Source of the DNA: Echinarachnius parma | Taxonomy: Eukaryota; Echinodermata; Echinoidea; Clypeasteroida; Echinarachniidae | Assembly: GCA_037951105.1 (NCBI GenBank) | Contig: JBAMJV010003328.1 | Location: 1 to 64,000, forward strand | DNA length: 64,000 bases | Direction of reading: 5' to 3' | In this document: positions 44,271-56,971 of the stretch, one piece after another | Layout: each line of letters starts with the position of its first letter | Position numbering within the stretch: the first letter of the stretch is position 1 | Program-made: the position numbers and the translations under genes | The notes under the pieces: generated by a model | Seen by the model: only the letters and a program-made list of their open reading frames with translations | Told to the model about the DNA's origin: nothing | The model's database searches: none

Positions 44271-44530
44271 CGCCTTTTGTTATTTGACTTTTGTTATTTA
44301 AATGAATTAGAAATACATGTATTTAATATGATGATTAAATTCATTTTATTCAGTAAATTGTTACATAATGTATTATATTGTATTACGTTTAAGCCCTGCA
44401 TTGACAGTTATGCGTCATGTCCTGGGCCATATGTATTCAGACTTTCCATGAATTGCACACCAAGGACATGAAATCTCAAGGATACAAGATAAGTTCATGA
44501 TTTGAATTAACGGATTATGCCTTTTTAAAG

Positions 44531-45000
44531 AAATGTTACGAAATATTACCAAAGAAACTATCGGCTTTTCATGACATTTAAGTCAAAAATTAGGATCTTC
44601 GTGAAACATCCCCAGGGCCCTGGTGCAGAAAGGGATCAAATCGATTGTAAGTTACAATTAATTGTAAGTCAGATCATGTGTCCTATGTAAAGGCGCGAAT
44701 CTGATTGGTTGAAACGCCCAAAGTTACAATCAGTTGTAACTAACAATCAATTGTATCTCTTTCTACAACGGGACCCAAGTATATTGTATATCAGGGTAAA
44801 CAAATGAAAGGACGTAATGATTTGCTTATGGACCAGTAAAATTACGTTATGTTTGAGGGTTTGTTATATTAGAGCTCTTTGTAACCAATGTTCCACGAGA
44901 ACTGTACACGATCCAGATCGCCTGTCCACCCAAGAAATTTTACGAAATATTTTCAAAGAAACTATCGGCTTTCCATGGCATTTAACCCTAATAAGGCCGG
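44531..45000 (+). repeat. First unit of a tandem duplication (44.5-47.3 kb)
   Basis: The order ACGAAATATT, CAAAGAAACTATCGGCTTT, CATTTAAGTCAAA, MITE (44615-44776), ATTGTATATCAGGGTAAAC, ACGTTATGTTTGAGGGTTTG, TGTACACGATCCAGA, is found here and again from 44935 to 47325 with insertions. This unit lacks the insertions and so preserves their target sites. Confidence 0.75.
44615..44776. mobile_element. MITE, GGGCCCTGGTGCAGAAAG ends
   Basis: It is 162 bases long. The left end is GGGCCCTGGTGCAGAAAGGG and the right end the inverted CTTTCTACAACGGGACCC. Inner arms GTAAGTTACAATTAATTGTA are matched by GTTGTAACTAACAATCAATT. A second, interrupted copy is at 46739-47168. Confidence 0.7.
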
Positions 45001-45220
45001 GGGCCAATATGGCCCCCCCCCCCCCCCCCCTCCGCGATTTGTTTTCATTGCTCCGGAACGCGTAAAGATGACGCCCCGCTGCTTAGTGACTATTTCCTTT
45101 TGGGTCTTGCGCATCTTTTAAAACAACATTTTTGAAAATCGGACCTACCGTTATGAAGTCACGTGACCTTTTGTCTATGCATGTCAGCCCGAAAATCGCT
45201 CAATTTCGTGATTTGTGTAC

Positions 45221-46206
45221 AAAATATTATTAGTTACACCCTGCTTGTTCACGCAATACGGGATATATCTACGTTCTGGTTCCATATTCCATGAGGCCGG
45301 AGGCCGAATGGAATATGGAACCAGAACGTAGATATATCCCGTATTGCGTGAGAACAAGCAGGGTGTGACGGATTTATCTCTTTAAGTGTATACATTTTTT
45401 CAAACATATTTGTACTCACCATCTTGTGCTCTTTCTTGTGCTCTTTGTGCTCCCTTGCCATATCAATTTCAAATATTGTCCATCTCACATGGTCTCCAAG
45501 TAATATAAACTGTTCCAAACATCTTGTAACTGTATCCAAAATTCCAAAACAACAGTAACAATAACATATGTACAATGTCCTTGTCCTCCAGTACTTTAAT
45601 AAAAAGCTTGCTTACCGTTGCCGCCGGTACCCGCACGGATGCTACCCGCCGGAGCGTCCCCGTCACTCTTCTGCTTCCGAGCGCCCAACCAGAATCCTTC
45701 GAGAGCTCCATTGAGTTTATCAGCGGAAAAACTTTCGAAGCAAACATCATCTGAATAATCGTTGCTTTCTTCCAAAAAAGCCCGAAAGGCCCTGGCCGCT
45801 TTCAAGTTCGCTCTAATCGTATTTTTCGGCGTTGAAGATGTTTTCTTCTCGGATATTTCATCCCTGGAGTGGTGTTCGAATCTCCGCGAATTTGCAGCCA
45901 TTTTGCTGCTGTGAGCGATATGATCATCTAGCCTAGCTATCGCGATATCGATATCGATCGCGATAGCTTTTATTCACGTAATACGGGCTCATCTTCAGTG
46001 GTTGAAATCGCCACTGCGCATGTGCACAACGATGAAAAACACGATAATTTACATTAAAACAATAACAACAACAAGACGTAAACAGGTAATACGGGCTCAT
46101 ATTACCCGTTTGATCATTTTGACCAAGTAAATGAGGTAAATACGGGTTTGTCTCAAAGACAAATTGACCAATCAGATTACAGCAAAATGGCCCATTAAGA
46201 GATAAA
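45221..46206. mobile_element. Insertion with a 131-base palindrome and a coding first exon
   Basis: Comparison with the uninterrupted copy at 21327-22075 limits the insertion to about 45221-46206. Its left end is a near-perfect palindrome (45236-45366) with arms of about 57 bases around a TGAGGCCGGAGGCCGA centre. ATTTATCTCTTTAA at 45370 is inverted as TTAAGAGATAAAT at 46194-46206. The interior is GC-rich and holds a minus-strand exon (45616-45901). No transposase is present. Confidence 0.6.
45616..45901 (-). CDS. First exon resembling the N-terminus of Crypton/DUF3504-type proteins
   Basis: ATG at 45901 (ATGG context) opens 95 codons ending at a strong donor, CAACG|GTAAGC, at 45616 (one base left over). 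The peptide has an acidic/basic head and then helices around AARAFRAFLEE, the motif DKLNGALEGFWLGARK, and a short AGSIRAG segment. This order resembles the region before the tyrosine-recombinase-like core in Crypton-type and KIAA1958-type proteins, where an L...L..F....RK.DG...SI... pattern occurs. The resemblance is from memory and modest. The rest of the gene is not in the insertion, so this is a stranded first exon. Confidence 0.35.
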
Positions 46207-46738
46207 TGGAAATATCAGTTTTCGTAAAAAGAGATATATCATTGGTTATTTGGTCTTGTTTACACTTCAGGTGTTTGTTTTGGTGTTCAAAATAGTTGAA
46301 TTATAGTTAGAAATAAAATAAACAACAAAAACAATAAAATACATAAGTAACAAAAAAAAAAAAAAAATACATAAGAAATTATAAAAACAATAGAAAATAT
46401 AAGGAAGAACCTAGCTCTTCCAAATGTTTTTGTTTTATTATTATTCCAAATGGTCTAAATAACATATGTAGTGAAAACCAATGTTTAATTATTAAGAATA
46501 TATGATTTATGGGTAAAAATATGAATTTTTGAAAAATGTTTAATTAACATTGTATTCTATACACTTCACTTAACACGCGTGCAATTTTTCACGGCGATCG
46601 GCAGCTTCGCGGCCGAGATCTTAAGGGGGGCCATAATGCCCCCCCCCCCCCGGGCGTAGAAAGACCTCAAATAGCCCGGCCTTTTTAGGGGTCAAACTTA
46701 GAGTTAAGTTCAAATTAGGATCTTTGTGAAACACCCCA

Positions 46739-47168
46739 GGGCCCTGTTGCAGAAAGGGATCAAATCGATTGTAAATTACAATTAATTGTAAGTCAAATGA
46801 TGTGTCATACAGTGGCGGATCCAGGGGGGGGGGTTTAGGGGGTTTAACCCCCCCCCCCCCCCCCCCCTTGGGCTGCCAAGTGAAAATGTATCAGTGAAAA
46901 AAGTGAAGAAAACAATCACTTACGGGGGTTCAAAATAGCAACAACAAAAAATCGCCGAGAGGGGACACCCCCCTCTCGGACTCTCCCCCCCCCCCCCCCC
47001 CCCCACTCGCCGCTACATGGCTCGGGTCAAACCCCCCCCCCCCCCCTTAGAAAAAAGCTAGATCCGCCCCTGTCATATTTAAATGCGCGAATCTGATTGG
47101 TTGAAACGCCCAAAGTTACAATCAGTTCTAACAAACATTAAATTGTATCTCTTTCTACAACGGGACCC
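46739..47168. mobile_element. MITE (GGGCCCTG family) interrupted by a CAGTGGCGGATCC element
   Basis: It matches 44615-44776 on both sides of an insertion at 46810-47072. Outside the insertion the two copies are nearly collinear. Confidence 0.7.
46810..47072. mobile_element. CAGTGGCGGATCCAG element with G/C runs and 5-base target duplication
   Basis: The left end CAGTGGCGGATCCAG and right end CTAGATCCGCCCCTG are inverted partners. TCATA flanks both sides, and the empty homologue at 44615-44776 has GTGTCCTATGTAAA at the same place, confirming the boundaries. Four G or C runs of 10-20 bases lie inside. A relative with the same TTGGGCTGCCAAGTG core is at 62560-62675. Confidence 0.8.
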
Positions 47169-47329
47169 AAGTTTATTGTATATCAGGGTAAACAAATGAA
47201 AGGACGTAATGATTGGCTTATGGACCAGTAAAATTACGTTATGTTTGAGGGTTTGTTATATGTGAGCTCTTTATAACTATAACGAACGTTCCACTAGAAC
47301 TGTACACGATCCAGACCTGTCCACCCCTG

Positions 47330-48046
47330 CCTTACTTATCATGCTGACATTCTCGGCAGTTTGAAAGGAAATACCTTTAAACACAACTATATTTAAATAT
47401 GTTTCATGGAATCTAGATATGAATTCATGTTGTGCCTACAAACATAAATTTGAATATAACAAGGTCACTACATGTAGATTCCTTCAAAATAAAGATGATT
47501 AAATCCTTACAAACTCATAAGTTGATTATCCCTTGCCACGAGGAATTAGTTGAAATACGCTCTGACACATACTATTTATTGGAACAACGGCATTTAAATA
47601 TTCTTTGAATGGTTAAGAAAATTCAAATTAGAAATTATTTTAAGACAATCCATGTTTGTTATTCGCTTGTAGCATTAAACTTAAACAATAAGTTGTTTGT
47701 CTTTGAATTGTTGTATCTATTGATGAATATTTTAAGCGTAAAGAACGAGTTAGACAGGCGTTTCCAGCGAGACTCGCGGAGTAAATCGTTCTCGTCATGT
47801 TTGTTCCATCATGTTCTGTTTGTTGAGTTGTTTTCGTGATTGAAAACTTTTTGTTAAATTGCCTCTTTTACAAATCATTTTGCATTATGTATGTATATGA
47901 TTGCTAAATTGTTCTCATGTTGTAAACTGAAAATAAATTCGAAACTAAAAACTAGAAAAGTTTAGAATGTAAATCATTGCTTACTAACACAAACACACTG
48001 GATGCATTCGCACATACAAACACATGCGCACACACACACACATTCT
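47330..48046. other. AT-rich interval, no gene seen
   Basis: AATAAA signals near 47489 and 47930 could serve the zinc-finger gene only if its 3' UTR were over 4 kb. No coding region is convincing. Confidence 0.4.
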
Positions 48047-48427
48047 TGTAAGGACCTTCAATCGGGGATATGTTTTTGTCAATGTTATAAACACCTTCAA
48101 ACGGGGATATGACCGTTTGTTTAATGATGTTTGGCTTGTCCCCCGGTTTGCTGGTGTGTAAACATGGCAATATTCCCAATTGGGGGGTTTAAAAATACAC
48201 ACACATTCACTTGCATACACAAAAACACATTTATATACCCACTTTGTAAAAAAAACATGCAAAACGGGCATATAAGGGATATCCACATAATAACATACAG
48301 TACAGCCCTTAAAACGATCCCTGAAGCACTATACCCCCCTGTTCGGAAACCGGGGATATGCCCGGTTTCCGAAATATCCCGTTTGGCTGTGTTTAAACTT
48401 GTGTGTATCCCCGGTGGAAGGTCCTTA
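48047..48427. mobile_element. MITE, GTAAGGACCTTC ends
   Basis: GTAAGGACCTTCAATCGGGG at the left is mirrored by CCCCGGTGGAAGGTCCTTAC at the right. Multiple CGGGGATATG boxes lie inside. A CA microsatellite (48431-48480) follows directly. Confidence 0.65.
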
Positions 48428-48430
48428 CAA

Positions 48431-48432
48431 AC

Positions 48433-48471
<39 letters not shown>

Positions 48472-48480
48472 TACGCACAC
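48431..48480. repeat. CA dinucleotide microsatellite
   Basis: About 50 bases of ACAC with a few interruptions. Confidence 0.9.
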
Positions 48481-50605
48481 CAAAGGACAAGTCAGAAATA
48501 ATCGAGTCTGTATTAATGGGTTATCTTTATTATGTATGACGCTATTCTACCTCCTCATATGCCCAGAGCCGTACACATGTATAACATTATACAAGGTGTA
48601 GAGGATATGGAACCAGACGCAGTCAGTGAAACAACCATTGGAACATAGACTGAGTTTTGCAAGACTCAAAGTCGAACTAAACACTGAGTTAGACCTAAAA
48701 GTTATAGAAAATAATTGTATAGAATCAAAAGTCAGAACGCGAATATTTGAAACATTCCACACAATTTCACAGCAATATCTTCAAATCTCTTTGATAAGGA
48801 AAGAGCATTGAAATGACTGGTATAAAAAAAAATGCCGGCCCGTTTAAAGACGTCTTTTAACAATGTTTACACAAATATGAAGTCCAACATAGTATTTGAC
48901 TTGGAGTCTTTATAAACACCTACTGGATTTTCCCGAAGTGTTATTTAGCCTACTTGTCGCATTGTTATTTCATTTATCATCATAATGTAGAGAAGTCCGG
49001 GTGACAAGTAGTACGTTTTTGCCGTATTTCGTACGTTTCTTAGCAAAAAATACCTTTGTTTTTCTTTTTCAATAAAATAAAACAAATATATATTTTGTTT
49101 TGTTTCCGGTCAGAAAATGGCTACGTTGAACCCTGATGACCATTTCAAAGTTAGGTCTTTTAAGTATATCACAAATAGACAAAACAAAATCATAAAACGT
49201 GTGATCGAGAGAACTAACGTTTATATTAACGAATAAAACATATAGAGTATTTTTGTTGCACGAATTGACTTCGCAAAAAGAAATTTATCTCTATATAAAA
49301 TACTGTTTTATGCCTCTCAAAATACTTTGTTTGGTTTGTGAAGGTTGGCATCTCTGCCATGATAGAGGTCTATATACGTACAGCTGTATGTTCATCTCTT
49401 CCAAAAGTTTGCAATGCAAACCCATAGGTCACACCACTTTCTACGGAATAAAACAGGAATCAGCTTTCAAGCAATTGTATGTATGCAGTACAATGTTTAA
49501 TCGTTCACTAAATATGTGAAATATAAGTTTTCATGGTGTGCCTATAACTTCAAAACTACTTTACATGATGCTTTGCTCTGGTCTCTGGGTTATCATACAA
49601 AATGCATAGTTCAATGCGAGTGTACTCGCTTTTACATAGAACGGAACAGGAATGTACAGACAGGAATATTAGTATGACAAGTATACGTTAAGAAATTACT
49701 TAATAACTTTACTTCATATGATGTCTTGTTCTTGATTATCGTAATCTTGAGTAAATGGTAAAATAAATGTGAACACAATTTTCGACAGAAAGAAACAGAA
49801 ATATACTGTACTTAATTGTGAATGCACTTCTAAATCGTTCAGATGGATGCATGGGCCAATACTACAATGTCTGGAATATAACTTTGACACTTGTACTTTT
49901 TTGTAATTTCACATTATATGATATTTGTCTTGTTCTTGGTTATCATAAGAGTAAATAGATCAAGGGAAGTTTACAAAATTTTGGACAGAACAAAACAGGA
50001 ATCACTGTAAGTAGGTGTAAAGTACAATGTTTAATCGTACAGAGACATGCTTACCACAATATTTGGAATATAAATGTACAAGTAATATTTTTATTATTTA
50101 CTTCATATGATGTCTGGATCTTGGTTATTCAAACTGTAGGTTAAATGGAACACTGAAGGTTTATACAGTTTTCAACATAACGAAACAGGAATATATTTTT
50201 GTTTCAAGTTCAATGCTCAATCGTTAAGCGCTTAATCATGGTAAATTTATTTGAACATGAGAATGAATGTATACATGCGGTTTATTTTATAACTATGAGA
50301 ACTGTACTTTATGATGCACTGGCCATTGGTCTGCATTGGTAACTGGTACATCACAACTAATTACAGAAATTTTGAAAATCATATGTCAAATAATTGTTCA
50401 CATATAAACTATATAATGTGACGATATGAAAAATATATAATACAAAATGTTATGTACTTATGCACCAGGATACGATAAATTGGTGGACTCATATTAACAT
50501 CACTAACATACTTTTTAAACAATCAGGGTCTACTAATGGTGTGTAAATAAAATGTCTATAAAACATTAAGTGAGGTATCTGTATGTAAATGAAGGCTGCA
50601 GACTA
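48481..50605. other. AT-rich interval with diffuse internal similarity, no gene seen
   Basis: Between about 49260 and 50240 phrases such as GGAACAGGAAT or GAAACAGGAAT, CAATGTTTAATCGT and TATGATGTCTTGTTCTTG recur about every 200-270 bases, suggesting four or more old tandem units. No ORF has a domain. Confidence 0.45.
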
Positions 50606-50613
50606 ACTCTGAG

Positions 50614-50640
50614 CAGTGGCGAACCCAGAAAAGGGAGGGT

Positions 50641-50671
<31 letters not shown>

Positions 50672-51095
50672 TTTCGTCAAAATGTTTTTGTTTTTGTTTA
50701 CAGTGAGGGGGGGGGGGGGGGTTGACGTAGAAAACTTTCGAAGCCGAGACCAAGTATCTTCACAATTTTCGAGACCGAAACCAGATCCGGAGACCAGGAT
50801 CGACCCATTGGTTAAGAATCCTGTAAGCAGGGGGGAGGGGGGGGGGGGGGGGTAGTAGTATAATTTTTTCGAAGCCGAGACCAGAAATTGTAGAAATTTT
50901 CAAGGCCGAGAGCAGAGTACTTCGCACTGTTCGAGGCCGAGACCGATAAAAATGTGGTCTCGAGATCAGTTATAATTTCTAAAGGGGGGGGGGGGGGGTT
51001 CGAACCCCCCAAAACAGTCATTTTTTTTGTCAAAGGGGGGAGGGGGTTACCCCTCCCCACCCCCCCCCCCCCGTACCCCCATGGGTACGCCTATT
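50614..51095. mobile_element. hAT-like MITE with 8-base target duplication
   Basis: CAGTGGCGAACCCAG at the left and the partly inverted ATGGGTACGCCTATT at the right lie between exact ACTCTGAG copies (50606-50613 and 51096-51103). An 8-base duplication and such ends fit the hAT superfamily. The interior has six long G/C runs and several GAGGCCGAGAC repeats. Confidence 0.8.
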
Positions 51096-51103
51096 ACTCT
51101 GAG

Positions 51104-52696
51104 TGTCCTTGAATTGATTAGACATTAGTTGGTAAACATTGAAATAACCTTAATTGTCAAAAATATTATTCGTGTTATTAGAGCCTCAACAATGCTTACA
51201 ATATCAATAATAAACTACACCAATCGCAATAACGATGTCATAACAGATGGATATTTTATACATCTACTTTATAAAACGCTAATTAAATTATTTCGTTATG
51301 CAATGCTTAACGGACAATGGGGGTGGTAAACTGAGCAAAGATTGAAATAAAGCATTACACATTAAACCATAAGGGATTAATTATCAATGTAGCATTTGTA
51401 CGTACTTCGTTATACGAGGCTAAACAGTGCTTACAGCATGTACAATAATAACTGAATATCGATTGAAGTAAAACCTTCACACCTCTAGCATGAAATTATT
51501 CTGAGTTTATACAATGTAGAAAGAGATTCGATAATGCTATACATGTCTAAAATTATCCCTTTAGTGACTAAAATAACGTCATAATTGTAATTTACGTATT
51601 TACATGTTTGCATAAAATATAACAGTTAAAATGTACCAGACAAACATATAAGAAGGTCGGAGGCTAAAAGTCCACAGAGTTATGTGTGACAAGTTTAGGT
51701 TAATTTTTTTTATTATTTTTTATTTTTTATATGTTTTATTGGATTCAAAAGCAAATCAATACATAAATCAAAACAATCATTAAAATATAATTCAAAAAAT
51801 AAAAATAAAAAAGGAGCAGCATTAACAAAGCGATAATAAGTCTAGTTGTATTTTTCATGCAAGCCTAAACACTATAAATTTCAGTCATATTAAAACAAAA
51901 ATAAAGCAGTCACTTTGTCTCATACGTAATGTTATCGGCATATAACAAATATGATACACATAGTGTAAAACAGGGTTTTTTATCTTTAAAAATAGAAGTA
52001 AATATTACAAAAGTAACATAATTTATACATTGGTGTTACACGTAATTGATCAGAGGAAAATAAGTATAGGATGACAGGTCAACCGTGAAACACCACCCAC
52101 AGGAGGGCATGGGCCTGACGTCTATAAACACCCTGTCAAAGGACTAACAAGAATATTCATGAGATAATTAATTTTAAGAAATGTGAATATAAATGAGGAA
52201 GAACTAAATCACTCGGAGGGAAATCCTGCCCATACATGCTCATGAGTGGTGTCCCTTGGTGTAATAAATCAAACAAAAATAAAAAATATAGAACAGTGTA
52301 ACGAATACATTCAAATTTCAAATCGCCATTTCCGGAAATGAATAGGGAGCTTGTTATTTGTTTTTGCAATACAATATTCAAGTTCCTTATTAGTCGTAAT
52401 AAAACATTTATAACCTTTGAAGCTTAATGGTTTATTTTGGAATTTACATATATAAATGTAATATTTGAGTAAAAGAAACAAATATGTAAAATATTTAAGT
52501 TTAGGTTAAATTGATGCTATATCGCCAACTATTGGGCGACAATGCAAACACTTAAATATTTGTTAGTGAAAGGGAAAATGCAAACAATTGGAAATCCGTT
52601 CAAAGCTTCAATTGGCATTGTAGTAAGGTATGGGATAACCACTCAAGTAATACATAATAGTTGTGGATTTGGACAACTAAACGCAAACAAAAAGTA
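51104..52696. other. AT-rich interval, no gene seen
   Basis: Only short, low-complexity frames. An AT run (51695-51735) is the only notable simple sequence. Confidence 0.5.
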
Positions 52697-53117
52697 TAAG
52701 TCCCCCCCCCCCCCCCCTAATCAAAAACGTAACTTGTTAACAAAAACGTCTTGAGCAAAATAACTTGGCAGGATTGTTTCTACACTTATTAACTAACTTC
52801 TGTGCGAAAATCAAATTGGTCCGTCGAGTCATGCATGAGTGCGCACACATTAAAGGCTAAATTATCACTTTTCAACAGTCACATCGAATCCTGTGACTGT
52901 TGAAAAGTGACACTTTTGCCTTTAATGTATGCTCACTCTTTCATGACTCGACGGATAAATCTCATTTACACAAAGAATTTAGTCAAAGTGTAGGAATAAT
53001 CCTGCCAAGATTTTTTGCTAAAGACGTTTTTGTTAACAAGTTACGTTATTTTGATTTGGGGGGTTGATTTGGGGCGACTTCCTTTTTTGTGTGGCTATTT
53101 TGATTAGGGGGGACTTA
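52697..53117. mobile_element. Foldback MITE, TAAGTCCCCCC ends
   Basis: The arms contain AACGTAACTTGTTAACAAAA and its inverse, GTCGAGTCATGCATGAGTG and its inverse, and meet at a hairpin of CACTTTTCAACAGTCACA near 52865-52915. The right arm has an extra TTGATTTGGGG duplication. It is non-coding. Confidence 0.8.
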
Positions 53118-53384
53118 CTTGATGTGTTGTGTTTAGATCCATGTAACCCATTGACTAAGGGAGCCTAGACCATATAGTTAATACCTGTCCGGTATTGACT
53201 CTATATGGACATTGCAAAATATATTAGGGAACAGGTTAAACTATGATATTTGAGATATGAACATAGCATTTTTACACAATAACACATATCAACGATCGAA
53301 AATTAATGTGACCGCGCGGCTATAGCAAAACTCTGTACTTGTCGGTAATTCATGTTTTGAAGGAATGGGCATTTTGAGTTTAAA

Positions 53385-53995
53385 TAAGGTGTGTAAAACA
53401 CTTATGATTGTAAAATTGAAACAATCGTATCTTCGCCAATTATTGACCAATTTGTTAGAACATAGCGTCAAATGAAAGGCCTTTCGTATGGTATGAAAAT
53501 GTACATTTGGTTTTTACAGAAGTGCAGAGTTTTCTATAGCCGATCACAAATATCGCAGCCTGGGCATCATGCAGAAATCGGGCAATGTGGGTATAAGATT
53601 TACGATTGTAAAATTTAAACAATCGTATCTTCGCCAATAATTTACCAATTTATTAGAACAAAGCATCAGATGAAAGGCCTTTCTAATGATATGAAAATAT
53701 ACATTTTATGTTTTACCGACAAGAGCAGGGTTTAACATTAGCAGGTCACAAATATTGCAGCTTGTGTATCATGCAGAAATCGGGCAATGTGGGTATAAAA
53801 TTTACGACTGTAAACTTTAAACAATCGTATCTTCGCCAATAATTGACAAATTTGTTAGAACAAAGCATCAAATAAAAGGCCTTTCTAATGGTATGAAACT
53901 AATTGTTTTCCTTGTGTTTTTTTTAACCGACAAGAACAGGGTTTTACTATAGCCGGTCACAAATTCTGCAGCCTGTGCATCATGCAGAAGTCGGA
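53385..53995. repeat. Three tandem units of about 200 bases
   Basis: ACAATCGTATCTTCGCCAAT starts at 53421, 53619 and 53821. Each unit also has AAAGGCCTTTC, ACAG or AACAGGGTTT, and CATCATGCAGAAATCGGGCA. Unit similarity is high but imperfect. Confidence 0.85.
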
Positions 53996-56971
53996 CACTA
54001 ACAAGGTCATGCATGAGTAACCAGGCTGCACTGTAACAATATCAAACAAACTTTATTATAAAGGCAGAGCTTATAATATGGATCATGTTAACGATACAGT
54101 CTTGTTAGAGTAATACATGATTTATACCTACAAGAATGAATAACATTTCATTAATAGTAAATATATTATCCATTGCGGATATAGTATCGGATATAATATC
54201 GCTAGTGATATTCGTTTGTCTCGCAATGTATGGTCAACTAGGAATCTAAAAGATCATGACGTTTCGTGTGCCGCTGCAACACTTTGTCAAATGATATAAT
54301 CTAATGTAGACAATCGGTATTTATGCTCTACCGTGGCTCCCAATGCAGAATCTCACATAAGCGAGCACGTCCCCGATAGGTCAACAAATTAATTTAATTG
54401 TTGGGCACATGTAATTCATTAACGGTTCCATAAGTTGAAACAATAACGTTTTGAAGTATATTCCACGAACATTATGTAGTGTACATGTAATATATAACGT
54501 TCTCAAAATGTATCAATACTTCATGAAATTACAGTTCTGTTTAAAATAATACAATATGATAAGAACAATTGCATACTAACAATAATGAATATAACTGTTA
54601 ACGTAAAAACTAAACATGTGTTAGAATTATACATTTTGGAGTATTTGGGCTTCCAAAAAATGTCCGTTTCAATAGTAACCCAATGCATCAACACGTATCG
54701 TGTAAATGCATACAAATATTGGATTTAGGAACGGAACGCTTCTTGCCATATAGCTGTTCAGTGAACATTTTCCAAGCCCTGGCATTCCAGTGGTTGCAAT
54801 TTCTTCACTTTATTATAATTTGTTTTTTTACTTGAATCGCCGACTAAAAGTATTATTATGATGAAATATATAGAAACACACAATATACAGAATTTTCAGA
54901 TTGAAATAGACCTGAAATGTTAAACAATAATACAATAGATGAAGTATGACCAAGAATGAATGAACACATATTTTAAATAAAGTAGATCAGGTGACATGGT
55001 ATTAAAGTACTTAATTAATACACAAACAATTGAACGAAATGTATACAATTATTTGAAATGTTAGATCAAAATTTAGGATAACAACATATGTTGTAAGTAT
55101 TGCCTAATCTTGGCTATTAAATTTTGCGTTTAATTTGTATATACAATTTATTAAAATCTAAAGCAAATGAAGATAAATTTCACTCACGACAGATAGTATA
55201 CATCAGCCTCAAATGATTCATTAATACAATGTACATGTTATCATACAATAAACGAGAATATCGACACAGTTAAAAGTGATAAAATTAATGATAACATTTT
55301 AGTTCAGAATCACTATGCCGTTTACATACCTTGTTCGTATTTTAAACAATATATAGTTCAACTTTGTATGATCATTTTCTTTTCTTATACATGTATAATT
55401 GTGTATTTTGCTGTTTGCATATTTCTCATTGCCTTTTAAACTTTATAACTTTTAATATGTATTATGCACTTTGTAAATGTAACAAATGTACAATTCAGCC
55501 TTTTGGCTGCCAACCATTTGATTAATAAACTCTTTTCAATTCAATTCAATCATAACATAATCAGCATGCCTTATTCATTCATTCAAAGTATATTATTCAA
55601 TAATTGTAGCCAAAAGGTTACATTGCAAATTAATGAACAAATAAAAAGACATACATATATGCAATATCGTACTGGTAATACATGTAAATAAAATGCAAGA
55701 CATTGATCTGGAATTACTGCATAATAGAATATTGCCTTTCAAAATATGGGGAATGAGTAAAGTATCAATATGACATCAACTTGACATTAATCAACTATCA
55801 AATACGTACCATTAAAAGTAAGGGCATTATATAATGTTACTTGAATTGTGTTCAATGCTAACACAAAAATAACAATACATTGTTAATTTTCACTTTAATT
55901 ATACTAATTATAAGAGCATTACCATAATGAAGTTTCTCTCAAAAATACAAACAATAATATACACACAACGCACACATAAATTATATAACTGATCTGAGTA
56001 AGAATGACTAGCGAATTAAAAAGAATTCAAAGGAGATAAAATAGACGAAATAGACAGACTGATTGTTCGGTCAAGAATTGATACTCTATGGGTAGAGAGC
56101 AGCGATAGAGGAAACATTGTTTCTGGGATGACACGCAGGCAATTCATTGCCATGCGCTATGCATGGTTTCGCACTAGGGACTCTTGGTTAGACAGCGCGC
56201 ATATAGCTCTACCAACATTGCTTCACAAAGTCAATAATGATTATGATCAGTTTGATTTTATATGGATTTTTTTTTCAGAAAAGAAAACGGATGTACAATA
56301 CACTACTAACAATTATTTATTTAATTCACGGTTCCCCGTTGAATTAATATGGAAATAAACATTCCGAAATTGATGAAAGAGATCGTTTGAGAAAAATTCC
56401 TGAAAAGGACGATCATAACGATGATAACTCGCTTTAAAAAGTGCATTAAATGTATTTATAGATATAATTATAGGCCTATATTATAACCAATAAACTGCAT
56501 ATAATTTAATATGGTACTTAACATTCGACCAAGAATATAAATTTACATTGTAAATGCAAAATTCTCGAGATATGCAAATCGGGAGTGACTCCGACAAAAC
56601 AATACATTAAAACAACATCAAATACTTTACAACTTTACAATTTTATAGATAAATGATACATCAAAATCCAATATCCGACAGCATTGTAACCAAATTCATG
56701 TCATTGTTCTTTGATGTGTAGGTGCATATTTCCAATCATAAAAAACAGAACATCTATTTACCCTTTAGTATTTACTTTGGTATGTGGAGCAAATCAACCA
56801 TGTCATTATGTCATGTCATGTTATCATGGTTCATTACACGCTGCGCAGACGCTGCTCATGCAACTGCCATTTCGGGTGACGTTCCATTTGGTTCAAGTCT
56901 TTACCAAGGACGACTTTGACAAGATGATTTGGCTCAATATTGCATCAATATACGTGTAATGTGACCCTAGC
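53996..56971. other. AT-rich interval, no gene seen
   Basis: About 3 kb with no frame above 82 codons and no clear repeat boundaries. Confidence 0.5.

Larger units (their letters stand above)
44986..46690. mobile_element. Second CCCTAATAAGGCCGG element, interrupted
   Basis: It starts after TTAA at 44982-44985 and matches 21327-22075 block by block (TTTTGTCTATGCATGTCAGC, ACTTCACTTA, CGCGGCCGAGATCTTA). The right end is slightly changed (GCCTTTTTAGGGGTCAAA). An insertion of about 985 bases occupies 45221-46206. Confidence 0.75.

Noticed and set aside
44151-44471. Functional single zinc-finger gene
   Set aside because: The finger stretch is the tail of a broken module split by a MITE, and the frame runs on into AT-rich repeat sequence.
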